Shown: positions 44,561 through 54,035, counted from the stretch's first letter. The stretch: 64,000 nucleotides of DNA from Candidatus Nitrospira kreftii (GCA_014058405.1 CP047423.1:372001-436000), one strand, 5' to 3'. Notes: generated by a model not told the origin, from the sequence alone. Numbers and translations: made by a program.

Positions 44561-46894
44561 ATGAAGGTGAATGAAGGCCAGCACGCTCTCGTGAAACTCT
44601 TTACCAAGTATCGACTCATCATCGGTTGCGCTCTGGCGTTCGCGTCGGGCACGACCTCCGTGTTTGGAGGCATGTTCTCTCGTGATGTCTATACGGGGCA
44701 GACGGCAACGCCTGAACAGTCAACCACTGATGGTTGTGCCTCAGGGGAAGAGTGTTTTGCCGCTGCGGCCTTCTCAAAAGAACGACTGAGTAACAGTCTG
44801 ACGAGAGACCACGTTGCTGCGCTGAAGCTTGAGCGTCTCCGAAAGGTAATGGAAAAGTTTCCGGATTCATTGTGGGCGAAACGAGCGGGTTTGCTGTCCG
44901 GTGTGACTTTGATCGATCAGAATCCGGCGGAAGCAATTTTTTACCTTCGAGCTGCTCAACGAGACTTTCCTGCGCTCGACGACTATATCCGATTCTGGAT
45001 CGGAGAGGCCTTGCTGCATTTGGGTGATCCCAAGGAAGCGGCGGCCATGTTTGAAGGCATGCTTCAGTCCATTCCTGATTCCAACTTGCTCAATCAAGCA
45101 ACGCTTCGTGCGGGGGAAGCTTGGTATCAGGCTTCTAGATGCCCTGAAGCCATTTCTTGGCTGGTCAAGAGCGTCAACCTCAATGAGCGGGAGCGGCAAG
45201 TTGCGCAAGCTCGGTTCCGGTTGGCTTCTTGCCAACTTCGGGAAAGTCAATTGAACGAAGCCAGAGAAACGCTCAAGCAGCTCTGGGCCAAGTTTCCGCA
45301 TACAAAGGAGGCGAAGGAAGCTGAGGCGCTGCTCGCGAACAATATCGGAGGTGAGCCCTGGGCGCCGTCACCGGATGAGCATTATGCTAGGGCCCAGGCT
45401 TTTCTCGGTCAATCGCTTCACGTCGAGGCGATTGAAGAGTTGAAGAAGTTCTTGACGGGAGATCCCTCTTCTCCGCATCGCAGAGATGCCAAACTGAAAC
45501 TGGGTGTGGCACAAGTTCGTCTCAAACTTTACGACCAAGCACGCGACACGTTCCATGAGCTTGCGGTCGGACAAGGACCTCGGGCTGACGAAGCCACTGT
45601 TTGGCTGGCAAGGGTCTATCTCAGGCAAGGGCTCGGAGACAAACTTTTAGAGCTCTGTCGGACGCTCTCCAAACGACGGTTAAGTCCAGAACAAAAAGGG
45701 CAAATCAATATATTTGGTGGGATTTGGCTTGAGGATCAATCCCGGTTCGACGAAGCGATCACGAAGTATCGACGCGCTGCGAAATCGGGAGAGCCGGCAT
45801 CCCAACGTGCAGAGGGGCGGTGGCGGGAAGGGTGGGTATTCTACCGCACGGCTCGCTATCGAGAGGCGATTCGCGCGTGGCAGCAGATCGTCGATCAGAA
45901 GGAGAGCGAGCTTGAGCCGCAAGCGCTCTACTGGATTGCCCGTTCCTACAGTCACGTAGAAGCTGCGAAGTCCAGCGAGGCGTTTGTGCGGCTTTGCCAA
46001 CAGTTTCCCTATACCTATTATTGCCAACTGGCAGGGAGCCTGGGCGACGCGCCGAGCGAGCATCGGACTCAGCAGGAGAATCCCACCGTTTCCACCAGCG
46101 TGGCTCAGCCGCTTGCAGAGTCGACCGGAGCTTCGACACAGGACAATCATGCAAAGAATCGGGCGCATATCGAGCAGCAGTCAGCCTATCGGCGTGCGAT
46201 CGAGCTACGAGTGCTCGGCCTCGAGCCGGATGCCGTCAGAGAACTTGCGGCCTTGACAGATCAGTATGGTCGCGACCCGGAGGCGTTGGCGGCGCTGTCG
46301 ATCATGTTGAACGACGTCGGTGCGTATCATCACGCCTTGCGTCTCGTGCGATCTCGATTTCGGGAGAAGCTGGAGCGAACCGGTGGAGAGATTGCCGATG
46401 GTCTCTGGCAAGTCGCCTATCCAACCGGATTGATTCCCACCATTAAAATGTCGGCGGTCAACGGCGTGGACCCATTTCTCGTGGCGGCCATTATTCGAGA
46501 GGAAAGTCAGTACGATTGGAAAGCCGTTTCTCGGGTTGGAGCGATTGGACTCATGCAGGTGATGCCCGCTACCGCCAATGCCGTGGCTCAACAGCATCGG
46601 CTTCCCCCCCTCTCCCGGGAAGATCTATTTGATCAGGAGATGAACATTCGCATCGGCGTCCGGTACGTGGAACAACTTCTCGCCCAGTTTTCCGGCAATC
46701 TGGTGCAGACGATAGCGGCCTACAACGCAGGGCCAATCGTGGTCAAGAATTGGGCAGCCATTTATCGTGGGCGGAGTGAAGACGAGTTTGTTGAGCTTAT
46801 CCACTATCAAGAGACGAGACATTACGTTAAGCGGGTGTTGCGAAGCTACAGGGAATATCGTCGTCTGGCAGGAGTCCAAAAGTCCGTTTCTTGA
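44561..46894 (+). CDS. Soluble lytic murein transglycosylase with TPR-like repeats
   Basis: This is an exported protein of about 777 residues. Helical tetratricopeptide-like repeats fill the first ~620 residues (for example AIEELKKFLTGDPSSPHRRDAKLKLGVAQVRLKLYDQAR). A C-terminal SLT domain follows: IIREESQYDWKAVSRVGAIGLMQVMPATA with the catalytic Glu, then NIRIGVRYVEQLL and TIAAYNAGP. The order resembles Slt70. The start is uncertain: ATG 44561, an upstream TTG at 44540, or a later GTG. The stop codon overlaps the sigma-70 promoter of zapB. Confidence 0.9.
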   Translation: MKVNEGQHALVKLFTKYRLIIGCALAFASGTTSVFGGMFSRDVYTGQTATPEQSTTDGCASGEECFAAAAFSKERLSNSLTRDHVAALKLERLRKVMEKFPDSLWAKRAGLLSGVTLIDQNPAEAIFYLRAAQRDFPALDDYIRFWIGEALLHLGDPKEAAAMFEGMLQSIPDSNLLNQATLRAGEAWYQASRCPEAISWLVKSVNLNERERQVAQARFRLASCQLRESQLNEARETLKQLWAKFPHTKEAKEAEALLANNIGGEPWAPSPDEHYARAQAFLGQSLHVEAIEELKKFLTGDPSSPHRRDAKLKLGVAQVRLKLYDQARDTFHELAVGQGPRADEATVWLARVYLRQGLGDKLLELCRTLSKRRLSPEQKGQINIFGGIWLEDQSRFDEAITKYRRAAKSGEPASQRAEGRWREGWVFYRTARYREAIRAWQQIVDQKESELEPQALYWIARSYSHVEAAKSSEAFVRLCQQFPYTYYCQLAGSLGDAPSEHRTQQENPTVSTSVAQPLAESTGASTQDNHAKNRAHIEQQSAYRRAIELRVLGLEPDAVRELAALTDQYGRDPEALAALSIMLNDVGAYHHALRLVRSRFREKLERTGGEIADGLWQVAYPTGLIPTIKMSAVNGVDPFLVAAIIREESQYDWKAVSRVGAIGLMQVMPATANAVAQQHRLPPLSREDLFDQEMNIRIGVRYVEQLLAQFSGNLVQTIAAYNAGPIVVKNWAAIYRGRSEDEFVELIHYQETRHYVKRVLRSYREYRRLAGVQKSVS

Positions 46895-46919
46895 CAAGAT
46901 GTTGTGAAGTTTTTATAGT
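46891..46919 (+). promoter_or_regulatory. Strong sigma-70 promoter for zapB-zapA
   Basis: TTGACA (46891-46896), a 17-bp spacer and TATAGT (46914-46919) are near consensus. The -35 overlaps the last codons of the transglycosylase gene. The zapB start codon lies 39 bp after the -10. Confidence 0.75.
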
Positions 46920-46958
46920 GCACCCCTATTCCTAGAGGCCCAACAAAGAGGAGCTGTC

Positions 46959-47213
46959 ATGGCGTTGGATCGACTTGATGCGCTTGAAACTCGAATCCGT
47001 GATCTGGTGCAGCTGGTTCAAGAGCTTAAGCGTAAAAATGCGGTATTGGAAGAAGAGGTCAAGACGGCCCGCCAGCGATTGGCCGCACAGGATGATACGA
47101 ATCGCCAGTGGGAGAAGGAGCGGGTCGATATCAGGGCACGAATAGAAAAAGTCATGAGCGAGATCGAACTGCTCGAATGCATCGAGGATCCCAAGGAGGT
47201 GGCCATTGACTAA
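46959..47213 (+). CDS. ZapB-like coiled-coil protein
   Basis: This is a protein of 84 residues that is almost wholly coiled coil (LDALETRIRDLVQLVQELKRK onward). It is encoded directly upstream of zapA, with an 8-bp overlap. The size and position match ZapB-like division factors that join ZapA-FtsZ. AGAGGAG precedes the ATG. The name rests on context and coiled-coil character more than on residue identity. Confidence 0.75.
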   Translation: MALDRLDALETRIRDLVQLVQELKRKNAVLEEEVKTARQRLAAQDDTNRQWEKERVDIRARIEKVMSEIELLECIEDPKEVAID

Positions 47214-47502
47214 GACCATTGATGTCGAAATTTATGGTCAACGGTATGCAGTCACGGGAGACGGAGATGACGTCTATATTCGGCGGCTGGCCCATTTTGT
47301 CGATGATCGCATGAAACATCTGGCCGAAGGAATGAAAACGACGACCCCGGCAAAGTTGGCAGTGCTCACTGCCATCAACCTTGCCCATCAACTATTTGAA
47401 TCTGAGAAGAAACGAACACAAGGAGAGGCCGATGTCGAACGACGAATGGCTACCTTGATGGAGTCCATCGATGAACAGATGCCAACATCGCTCTTTCGCT
47501 AG
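47206..47502 (+). CDS. zapA: Cell division protein ZapA
   Basis: ZapA bundles FtsZ filaments at midcell. The 98-residue protein shows the family core: an N-terminal strand pair (TIDVEIYGQRYAVTGDGDDVYIRRLAHFVDDRM) and a long C-terminal helix (AVLTAINLAHQLFESEKKR). The TTG start at 47206 is supported by AAGGAGG at 47193-47199 and makes an 8-bp overlap with the zapB-like gene. A structured RNA candidate follows. Confidence 0.88.
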   Translation: MTKTIDVEIYGQRYAVTGDGDDVYIRRLAHFVDDRMKHLAEGMKTTTPAKLAVLTAINLAHQLFESEKKRTQGEADVERRMATLMESIDEQMPTSLFR

Positions 47503-47686
47503 AAGGATTCGTCTTGCTTTCAAAGAGTCCCTTTGTTATCGTGAAGATAGGTGAGTGTGTTGATGGCCAGAGGGAAGGATAATATCGCATAATCGTTCTT
47601 ATACCGGAAACGTGTGTAGTCAAAAGAAGAGAGCAGGTACCTTGAGGGGATACGAAGAACTGGTTCGGTGGATACTCATGGTAAGA
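47503..47686. other. Gene-free spacer after zapA
   Basis: No supportable ORF was seen. It separates zapA from the RNA candidate. No clear terminator or promoter was recognised. Confidence 0.4.
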
Positions 47687-47859
47687 ACCCTGGTTGGTCA
47701 ACCGGTTAGGTGTGCTGCGAAACGGCCTGTTGTCCGACACAACGATATCAGGAAGATGCCGGCCCGAGCCGGTGAGTATCTATCACCCACATCTGTTTCG
47801 ACAACCGACTCTCGCCGGCGACTGATCAGAAGCGATCAGCAACAACGGAGAGCCAGGGT
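47687..47859 (+). ncRNA. 6S-RNA-like structured RNA candidate
   Basis: The ~173-nt segment is closed by ACCCTGG (47687-47693) pairing with CCAGGGT (47853-47859). Inside it, 47702-47717 can pair with 47837-47848. CGAAAC (47718-47723 area) can pair with GTTTCG (about 47795-47800). An apical hairpin is formed by GCCGGC and GCCGGT, closed by GATA/TATC. A small CTGATC/GATCAG hairpin (47822-47839) can form on the 3' side in competition with an outer stem. Size, a rod with a central opening, and the position directly after zapA match 6S RNA in many bacteria. It is hand-folded, with no covariance support. Confidence 0.35.
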
Positions 47860-48026
47860 AAGAAATATGTTCACTGTGGAAACGTACCCCCACGCTCTTT
47901 TGTGTTTCCAGGTCGAACGACTCACGATCTCCTAAATCCTCCCCCTGTCTTCATCTTACATAGCACGTATGCCCATTATGCATGGTCCGTGAGTGGGCGC
48001 TCCGTCAGGTTGTGCATAGCCACCTG

Positions 48027-49625
48027 ATGGTTTTCAAGAAGGGGGTGACTTCCATTTCAACCTCAATTGTCGTGTACATCATGCTTTCCGGTATTGTCGG
48101 CGCCGTAGTCGGAGCTGGGATATTCGAGCTTCTGCGTCGCCGGATGACAGGTGCCAAACAGGCTGAGGCGGAGGGGTTGGCTAAACAGGTTGTGCAGAAC
48201 GCACAACGCGAGGCGGAGAACGTTCTCAAGGAAGCACGGCTAGAGGCGAAGGATCTGGCTTTCAAGGCAAAATCCGAGTTCGAGCAAGAACAGAAGGCCA
48301 AATTGGGCGAACTCTTGACGCTTGAAAAACGCCTCATCCAGAGAGAAGAAGGGTTCGACCAAAAGGTCGCCGCGCTAGAAAAAAGGGAGAATGAGGCTCG
48401 CAAACGCGAGGTCGATTTTACGAAACGAGAAGAGGGGCTTTTGGCCAAGGAATCTGCCTGCGCGAAAGCCGAGCGTGAGCACCGTGATGCGTTGGAGCGT
48501 GTGGCTGGGATGACGGCGGACGAGGCCAAGAAGCAGCTGATCGTGGAGATGGAATCGCAGGCTCGACTGGACGCCGTTGGAATTGCAAAACGGACGATCG
48601 AAGAGGCCCGTGAGAACGCGGAGCGGGAGGCGCGAGAGATCATTACGTCTTCGATTCAACGCGTCGTTCGAGACTACGTCTCGGAGTCCACGATTTCAGT
48701 GGTTCCGATCCCCACCGATGCCATGAAAGGCCGCATCATCGGTCGGGAAGGGCGAAATATCCGCGCGCTTGAGGCGGCGACGGGTATCGATCTCATCATT
48801 GATGAAACCCCGGAGGCCGTGATCATTTCAGGATTTGATCCATTACGACGAGAGATCGCAAAGGTGTCGTTGGAACGACTGATGCACGATGGCCGCATCC
48901 ACCCCACTCGCATTGAAGAGATCGTCGAAAAAGTGAAGGTGGACATCGACAAGCTGATGTATGAAGAGGCTGAGAAGATTATCTTTGAGCTGGGGCTTTC
49001 CGACTTTCATCCGGAATTGATCAAAGTGTTGGGACGTCTGAAGTATCGAACGAGCTACGGACAGAATAACCTCTACCATGCCCGCGAAGCCTCCTACATT
49101 TGCGGCATCATGGCATCGGAGCTGGGATTGGATGTCAGGTTGGCTCGTCGCGGAGCCCTGCTCCACGATATCGGCAAGGCAGTCAGCCATGAAGAAGAAG
49201 GACCACACGCCATGCTGGGGGCTGAGATTGCCAAGAAATACGGGGAATCGGCCAAAATCGTCAATGCGATCGCCGCGCATCACGAGCAGGTGGAGCCAAT
49301 TTGTCCGGAGAGCGTGTTGGTCGCGGCGGCCGAAGCGTTGTCGGCCGCACGCCCCGGTGCACGACGAGAGGCGCTGGAATCTTACGTCAAGCGGCTCGAA
49401 AAGCTTGAGTCGCTGGCGACCGGACACAAGGGTGTGCAGAAGGCATACGCCATCCAGGCCGGGCGTGAAATTCGCGTTATTGTCAGGCAAGAAGACATCA
49501 CCGATGCTGAGTCTTTTCAGCTGTCTCGTGAACTGGCAAAAAAGATTGAACAGGAGTTGACCTATCCGGGACAGATTAAGGTGACCGTCATCAGAGAAAG
49601 TCGATACGTGGAATACGCCAAATGA
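48027..49625 (+). CDS. rny: Ribonuclease Y
   Basis: RNase Y is a membrane-anchored endoribonuclease that starts mRNA decay. The protein has an N-terminal membrane helix (IMLSGIVGAVVGAGIFELL) and a long coiled coil to about residue 200. A KH domain follows (GRIIGREGRNIRALEAATGIDLIIDETPEAV), then an HD domain with LLHDIGKAVSHEEEG. About 532 residues result from the ATG at 48027. The strongest ribosome site, AAGGGGGTGA (48039-48048), lies inside this frame and is followed 5 bp later by an in-frame ATT (48054), so an ATT start is possible. Its stop overlaps the next gene by 4 bp. Confidence 0.9.
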   Translation: MVFKKGVTSISTSIVVYIMLSGIVGAVVGAGIFELLRRRMTGAKQAEAEGLAKQVVQNAQREAENVLKEARLEAKDLAFKAKSEFEQEQKAKLGELLTLEKRLIQREEGFDQKVAALEKRENEARKREVDFTKREEGLLAKESACAKAEREHRDALERVAGMTADEAKKQLIVEMESQARLDAVGIAKRTIEEARENAEREAREIITSSIQRVVRDYVSESTISVVPIPTDAMKGRIIGREGRNIRALEAATGIDLIIDETPEAVIISGFDPLRREIAKVSLERLMHDGRIHPTRIEEIVEKVKVDIDKLMYEEAEKIIFELGLSDFHPELIKVLGRLKYRTSYGQNNLYHAREASYICGIMASELGLDVRLARRGALLHDIGKAVSHEEEGPHAMLGAEIAKKYGESAKIVNAIAAHHEQVEPICPESVLVAAAEALSAARPGARREALESYVKRLEKLESLATGHKGVQKAYAIQAGREIRVIVRQEDITDAESFQLSRELAKKIEQELTYPGQIKVTVIRESRYVEYAK

Positions 49626-50401
49626 AGGTGCTCTGTATCGGCGACATTATGGGAGAGCCCGGCCGTCGAGTTGTGGCTCGGGCAGTGCCTCGCCTGGTCG
49701 CGCAGCGTCAGATTGATGCGGTGATTGCGAATGGCGAAAATGTCGCGGGAGGGTTCGGTATCACACCGGAACTGGCAGAGGAGCTCTTTGAGACGGGCGT
49801 CTCGGTGATCACCACAGGCAATCATGCCTGGGACAAGAAGGAAGCAGTCGAGTATTTTTCTCGTGAGCCTCGTTTGCTCCGTCCAGCGAACTATCCAGCG
49901 GGAGTTCCGGGGAACGGGAGTGTCGTCATTGAGACGGCAGGCGGTGAGCGGCTGGCGGTTCTGCAGGTAATGGGTCGAGTGTACATGCCGACGATTGATT
50001 GCCCGTTTCAGACGGCGAAGCGAGAAGTGTCACGGTTGAAGCGGGACACTTCCGCCATCATCGTCGATATGCATGCGGAGGCCACCTCTGAAAAAATGGC
50101 CATGGGGCATTTTTTGGATGGGGAAGTGGGGGCTGTCGTCGGCACACACACCCATGTGCAGACTGCTGATGAGCAGATCCTTCCAAAAGGGACCGCGTAC
50201 ATCACGGATATCGGCATGACGGGGCCGCTTCATTCGGTCATCGGAGTCAAAAAGGAATTAGCGATAGAAAAGTTTTTGACCGGAATGCCTCGGCGGTTTG
50301 AGGTTGCTTCCGGACCGTCGGTGTTCTGTGCGGTCTTGCTTGAACTTGATCCCCGCTTGGGGAAGGTCATTGCATTTGAACGACTCCGCCTTGTTGATTA
50401 G
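49622..50401 (+). CDS. YmdB-type metallophosphoesterase
   Basis: This is a protein of 259 residues of the TIGR00282/YmdB family: LCIGDIMGEPGR, IANGENVAGGFG, TTGNHAWDKKE and VGTHTHVQTADE form the two-metal site. YmdB hydrolyses 2',3'-cyclic nucleotides and is commonly encoded next to rny. The ATG sits in an ATGA overlap with the rny stop, indicating coupled translation. Confidence 0.92.
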   Translation: MKVLCIGDIMGEPGRRVVARAVPRLVAQRQIDAVIANGENVAGGFGITPELAEELFETGVSVITTGNHAWDKKEAVEYFSREPRLLRPANYPAGVPGNGSVVIETAGGERLAVLQVMGRVYMPTIDCPFQTAKREVSRLKRDTSAIIVDMHAEATSEKMAMGHFLDGEVGAVVGTHTHVQTADEQILPKGTAYITDIGMTGPLHSVIGVKKELAIEKFLTGMPRRFEVASGPSVFCAVLLELDPRLGKVIAFERLRLVD

Positions 50402-50424
50402 CCAGGCATGCCGAGGTCGGCACC

Positions 50425-51876
50425 GTGTGGCGTGCCTCTCGGGGATTGCACAGTAATCCTCACACGCGACTCGGAAGGAGCGAGCTCACGAATACCTACT
50501 CTCCCTCCTCACTTTTCCCTCCTGCGTTTGATGAGCCTCCAAGGCCAATTCTCACGGTGTCTGAATTTACCGCCATGGTTCGAGCTTCCCTTGAAGCCGA
50601 TTTTGCCGAAGTCTGGCTTGAAGGGGAAATTTCAAATCTGCGCGCGCCGGGATCTGGGCACCTCTATTGTACGTTGAAGGATCAGTCGAGTCAGATTCGA
50701 ACGGTCATCTTTCGTTCAGCGGCGCTTCGTTTGCGATTCGGGTTGGAGGATGGGCTACAGGTCATCGTGCGCGGACGGCTCTCAGTCTATGAGCCACGCG
50801 GAGAGTATCAGCTTATCCTTGATCATCTTGAGCCCAAAGGGCGAGGCGCTCTTCAGTTAGCGTTTGAACAGCTCAAACGCCGTCTTGAAGCAGAAGGGCT
50901 CTTCAACGCACAGCGTAAACGACCATTGCCGGTGTTCCCTCGAAAAGTTGGAATCGTCACCTCACCGACCGGAGCGGCGGTTCGTGACTTGCTCACCGTC
51001 TTACACCGTCGGTGTCCTGTCTTGAGCATCGTTCTCGCGCCTGTTCAGGTCCAAGGAGCCGAAGCAGCCGAACAGATTGCCTCGGCTATTCACGCACTCA
51101 ACAAGCTCGGCTCGATCGATGTGATAGTTGTCGGGCGAGGTGGCGGTTCGATGGAGGATCTGTGGAGTTTCAACGAAGAAACCGTCGTGCGGGCGATTGC
51201 CGCATCCCGGATTCCGATCATTTCAGCCGTTGGGCATGAGACGGACGTCACCCTGGCCGACTTTGCGGCCGACGTACGGGCACCCACACCATCGGCTGCG
51301 GCGGAAATGGTTGCTCCGGTATTGGCGGAGATCGTGGAACGTCTCGAGAGGCTCTCGACTCGTTGTCGGCAAGCGATCATTTCGCAATGCTGTGAGCGCA
51401 CTCAACGACTTGATCTCATGTTGCTCCATCTGGGGGATATCCGATTTCGAATTCTGAGAGAAGCGCAACATGTGGACAGTGTTATGGCGGATATGCGAGA
51501 AGCCATACGTGCCAAGTTGAAACAGGGGACGGCAACGGCACAGGCATGGAGCCAAGCCTTGGCGTCCGCGAGCCCTGAGGGTCGAGTGCGTCACGGTATG
51601 GCCGTTGTCCCGCAATTGTGGTCACGGTTGATGGGAGCGATGAGTCATGGCCTCAAGCAAAACGAGCAGCGTACGCATGCGTATCTCGACAGATTGAATA
51701 GTCTGAGCCCACTTGCCATACTAGACCGAGGCTATGGGATTCTCGAAACGGTGCCGCACCGCCAAACCATTCGAGATATCAACCAAGTCTCTGTGGGTGA
51801 ACAAATCCGGGCGCGGCTTGCGAACGGCCGACTACGCTGTAGGGTGGAAGAAGTGACTCCCGGTTCGTCCGTATAA
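50425..51876 (+). CDS. xseA: Exodeoxyribonuclease VII large subunit
   Basis: XseA with XseB degrades single-stranded DNA. The frame has the OB-fold (LTVSEFTAMVRASLEADFAEVWLEGEISN), the catalytic core (VGIVTSPTGAAVRDLLTVL; VIVVGRGGGSMEDLWSFNEE; ISAVGHETDVTLADFAADVRAPTPSAAAE) and a C-terminal coiled coil. The start is unclear: GTG at 50425 and TTG at 50446 lack good sites. A GGAAGGAG near 50475-50482 is not followed by a normal in-frame start. Size from 50425 is 483 residues. Confidence 0.92.
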   Translation: MWRASRGLHSNPHTRLGRSELTNTYSPSSLFPPAFDEPPRPILTVSEFTAMVRASLEADFAEVWLEGEISNLRAPGSGHLYCTLKDQSSQIRTVIFRSAALRLRFGLEDGLQVIVRGRLSVYEPRGEYQLILDHLEPKGRGALQLAFEQLKRRLEAEGLFNAQRKRPLPVFPRKVGIVTSPTGAAVRDLLTVLHRRCPVLSIVLAPVQVQGAEAAEQIASAIHALNKLGSIDVIVVGRGGGSMEDLWSFNEETVVRAIAASRIPIISAVGHETDVTLADFAADVRAPTPSAAAEMVAPVLAEIVERLERLSTRCRQAIISQCCERTQRLDLMLLHLGDIRFRILREAQHVDSVMADMREAIRAKLKQGTATAQAWSQALASASPEGRVRHGMAVVPQLWSRLMGAMSHGLKQNEQRTHAYLDRLNSLSPLAILDRGYGILETVPHRQTIRDINQVSVGEQIRARLANGRLRCRVEEVTPGSSV

Positions 51877-51931
51877 ATGCCGGCTCCGACTTCGATATAA
51901 TGCGCCGCGGTCTCACTCAAAGGAGAATGTT

Positions 51932-52189
51932 GTGGCTGGAGTGAAATTTGAACAAGCGATGGCCAGGCTGGAAGTCATCGTGGGTGAATTGGAGAAGGGA
52001 GATCTGCCGCTCGATGAATCATTAAAGATTTTCGAGGAAGGCATCAGGCTATCGAGGAATTGTTTGAGGGTGCTGGAAGAAGCGGAGCGGAAAGTGGAAG
52101 TTCTTGTCCAGGACAAGAACGGGAAGAAGCAGCTGCGCGCGTTCACATCCGAAGACATCGACCTGAAGGGCTCCACCGCGGAGTCTTAA
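51932..52189 (+). CDS. xseB: Exodeoxyribonuclease VII small subunit
   Basis: This is an 85-residue helical protein with the XseB pattern FEQAMARLEVIVGELEKGDLPLDESLKIFEEG. It binds the XseA coiled coil. The GTG start follows AAAGGAGAA. It is 55 bp downstream of xseA. Confidence 0.92.
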   Translation: MAGVKFEQAMARLEVIVGELEKGDLPLDESLKIFEEGIRLSRNCLRVLEEAERKVEVLVQDKNGKKQLRAFTSEDIDLKGSTAES

Positions 52190-52242
52190 CGAAGCCCCAT
52201 CTGATTCAGGGGGCGTTTCATGTGCTCCTGTCTTTACCACCC

Positions 52243-53016
52243 ATGGGTACGAGAGTACGACTCGAGAAGGATCGCTGCGATCACGTGCTGGTGGTTCAGG
52301 GCTTGGTGCCGAGCCGAGATACGGCGGCCCGGATGATTCTGGCCGGGAAAGTCAAAAGCAACGGGCTCATTCTCGACAAACCATCCAGAATGATTCCCGT
52401 GGATGCGGTCATTGAGATGACCGGGGAACGTCAGCCCTTTGTGAGTCGAGGAGGTGAAAAGCTCGCGGCAGCTCTTGATGTTTCTTCACTGACTCCTCAG
52501 GGACGAGTTTGTCTCGATGTCGGATGTTCGACGGGAGGATTCACCGACTGCTTGTTGCAAAGAGGGGCAGCGAGAGTCTATGCGGTTGATGTTGGTTACG
52601 GCCAATTCGACTGGCGACTTCGACAAGACCCGCGCGTCGTGTTGATTGAGCGGACCAACATACGGTACATGGTACGTTCCGCCATCCCAGAACCGATCGA
52701 TCTGGTCGTCATCGATGTGTCCTTTATCTCTCTGACGAAAGTGCTGCAGCCCATCATTCAGTTTCTACGACCTCGCGCCGATATCATCGTTTTGATTAAA
52801 CCGCAGTTTGAAGTAGGAAAGGGGCAAGTGGGTCGAGGAGGCGTCGTACGGGATGAGGGGCAACGAGAGGAGGTAGTCAGGAGAGTCTTACGGTTTGCGA
52901 CCGACATAGGAATACGGACGAATCGGGTCGTCGCATCTCCCATCAAAGGCAAAAAAAAAGGCAATGAAGAAGTATTGGCAATTCTTGAATACCATGCCTC
53001 GTTTCATGGTATGTAA
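52243..53016 (+). CDS. TlyA-family rRNA 2'-O-methyltransferase
   Basis: This protein of 257 residues from the ATG at 52243 has an N-terminal S4 RNA-binding domain (RLEKDRCDHVLVVQGLVPSRDTAARMI...). It also has an FtsJ-like methyltransferase fold (CLDVGCSTGGFTDCLLQRGA; VVIDVSFISLTKV; IKPQFEVGKGQ). TlyA modifies 16S and 23S rRNA in mycobacteria; the exact target here is not known. An open frame back to 52060 overlaps xseB and is not used. Confidence 0.92.
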   Translation: MGTRVRLEKDRCDHVLVVQGLVPSRDTAARMILAGKVKSNGLILDKPSRMIPVDAVIEMTGERQPFVSRGGEKLAAALDVSSLTPQGRVCLDVGCSTGGFTDCLLQRGAARVYAVDVGYGQFDWRLRQDPRVVLIERTNIRYMVRSAIPEPIDLVVIDVSFISLTKVLQPIIQFLRPRADIIVLIKPQFEVGKGQVGRGGVVRDEGQREEVVRRVLRFATDIGIRTNRVVASPIKGKKKGNEEVLAILEYHASFHGM

Positions 53017-53052
53017 GAAAGGTTGCAGTAGACAGCTCACTGAGGAGGGCCA

Positions 53053-53979
53053 ATGAAAGTACTGGTGACGGGTGGTGCAGGATTTATTGGGTCTCATGTT
53101 GTGGACCGACTCGTGGAAGAAGGGCATCAAGTTATCGTCGTCGACAATCTGGCAACCGGGAAGCGAAAAAACGTCAATCGCGCAGCGAGCCTCTACAAGA
53201 CCGACATTACCAGCGGGCGATTAGAGCGGGTGTTCCGCAATGAGCGACCCAACGTGGTCCTTCATCTCGCGGCTCAGATCAGCGTACGCAATTCCGTGGA
53301 AGATCCGGTGTTCGATGCGCAAGTCAACGTCTTGGGCACCATGAACGTACTGCAACAGGCGGTTCGGTATGGATGTCGAAAGGTTGTCTTTTCCTCATCC
53401 GGGGGGGCGATCTACGGTGAACAAGAGACGTTCCCTGCCCCGGAATCTCACGGCAATAACCCGCTGTCACCCTATGGCATCAGCAAGCTATGCGGTGAGC
53501 ATTACTTGTCCTATTTCCAACAAATGGGCGGCATCCCAGTGGTCAGCCTACGATATGCCAACGTCTATGGACCACGGCAGGATCCTGAGGGTGAAGCCGG
53601 GGTGGTCGCCATCTTTATCCAGAAGATGTTGAATAATGAGCAACCCATTATCAATGGAAACGGCCGACAAACACGGGACTTTGTGTTTGTGGATGATGTG
53701 GCGGAAGCCAATCTTGCAGCCATGAGCCAGGATGCGCACGGGGTCTACAACGTCGGAACTGGGACCGAGACATCTGTGAACGAGCTATTCCGAATGCTCG
53801 CTGGTCTGACCGGTTCTCCAGCTAAGGAAGTCCATGGCCCGGCTAAGCTCGGTGAACAGCTTAGGAGTGTAATCGACCCCTCCAAGATCAAACAGGAATT
53901 GGGGTGGGAGGTAAAAGTTGATCTCGCCGAAGGACTGAAGCAGACCGTCGAATTTTTTCAGGGGAAGAACGGTCGTTGA
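53053..53979 (+). CDS. NAD-dependent sugar-nucleotide epimerase (UDP-glucose 4-epimerase type)
   Basis: This is an extended short-chain dehydrogenase of 308 residues: GGAGFIGSHVVDRLVEEGH (NAD-binding GxxGxxG), FSSSGGAIYGE, SPYGISKLCGEHYL (YxxxK) and RYANVYGPRQDPEGEAGVVAIF. This profile fits UDP-glucose/UDP-N-acetylglucosamine 4-epimerases of the archaeal/short type. GAGGAG precedes the ATG. A terminator hairpin follows. Confidence 0.9.
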   Translation: MKVLVTGGAGFIGSHVVDRLVEEGHQVIVVDNLATGKRKNVNRAASLYKTDITSGRLERVFRNERPNVVLHLAAQISVRNSVEDPVFDAQVNVLGTMNVLQQAVRYGCRKVVFSSSGGAIYGEQETFPAPESHGNNPLSPYGISKLCGEHYLSYFQQMGGIPVVSLRYANVYGPRQDPEGEAGVVAIFIQKMLNNEQPIINGNGRQTRDFVFVDDVAEANLAAMSQDAHGVYNVGTGTETSVNELFRMLAGLTGSPAKEVHGPAKLGEQLRSVIDPSKIKQELGWEVKVDLAEGLKQTVEFFQGKNGR

Positions 53980-54035
53980 GACGCTCGAAAGCCGAGCGGT
54001 GATGCTGAGTCACCGATTGGCTGCTATGATGTCAG

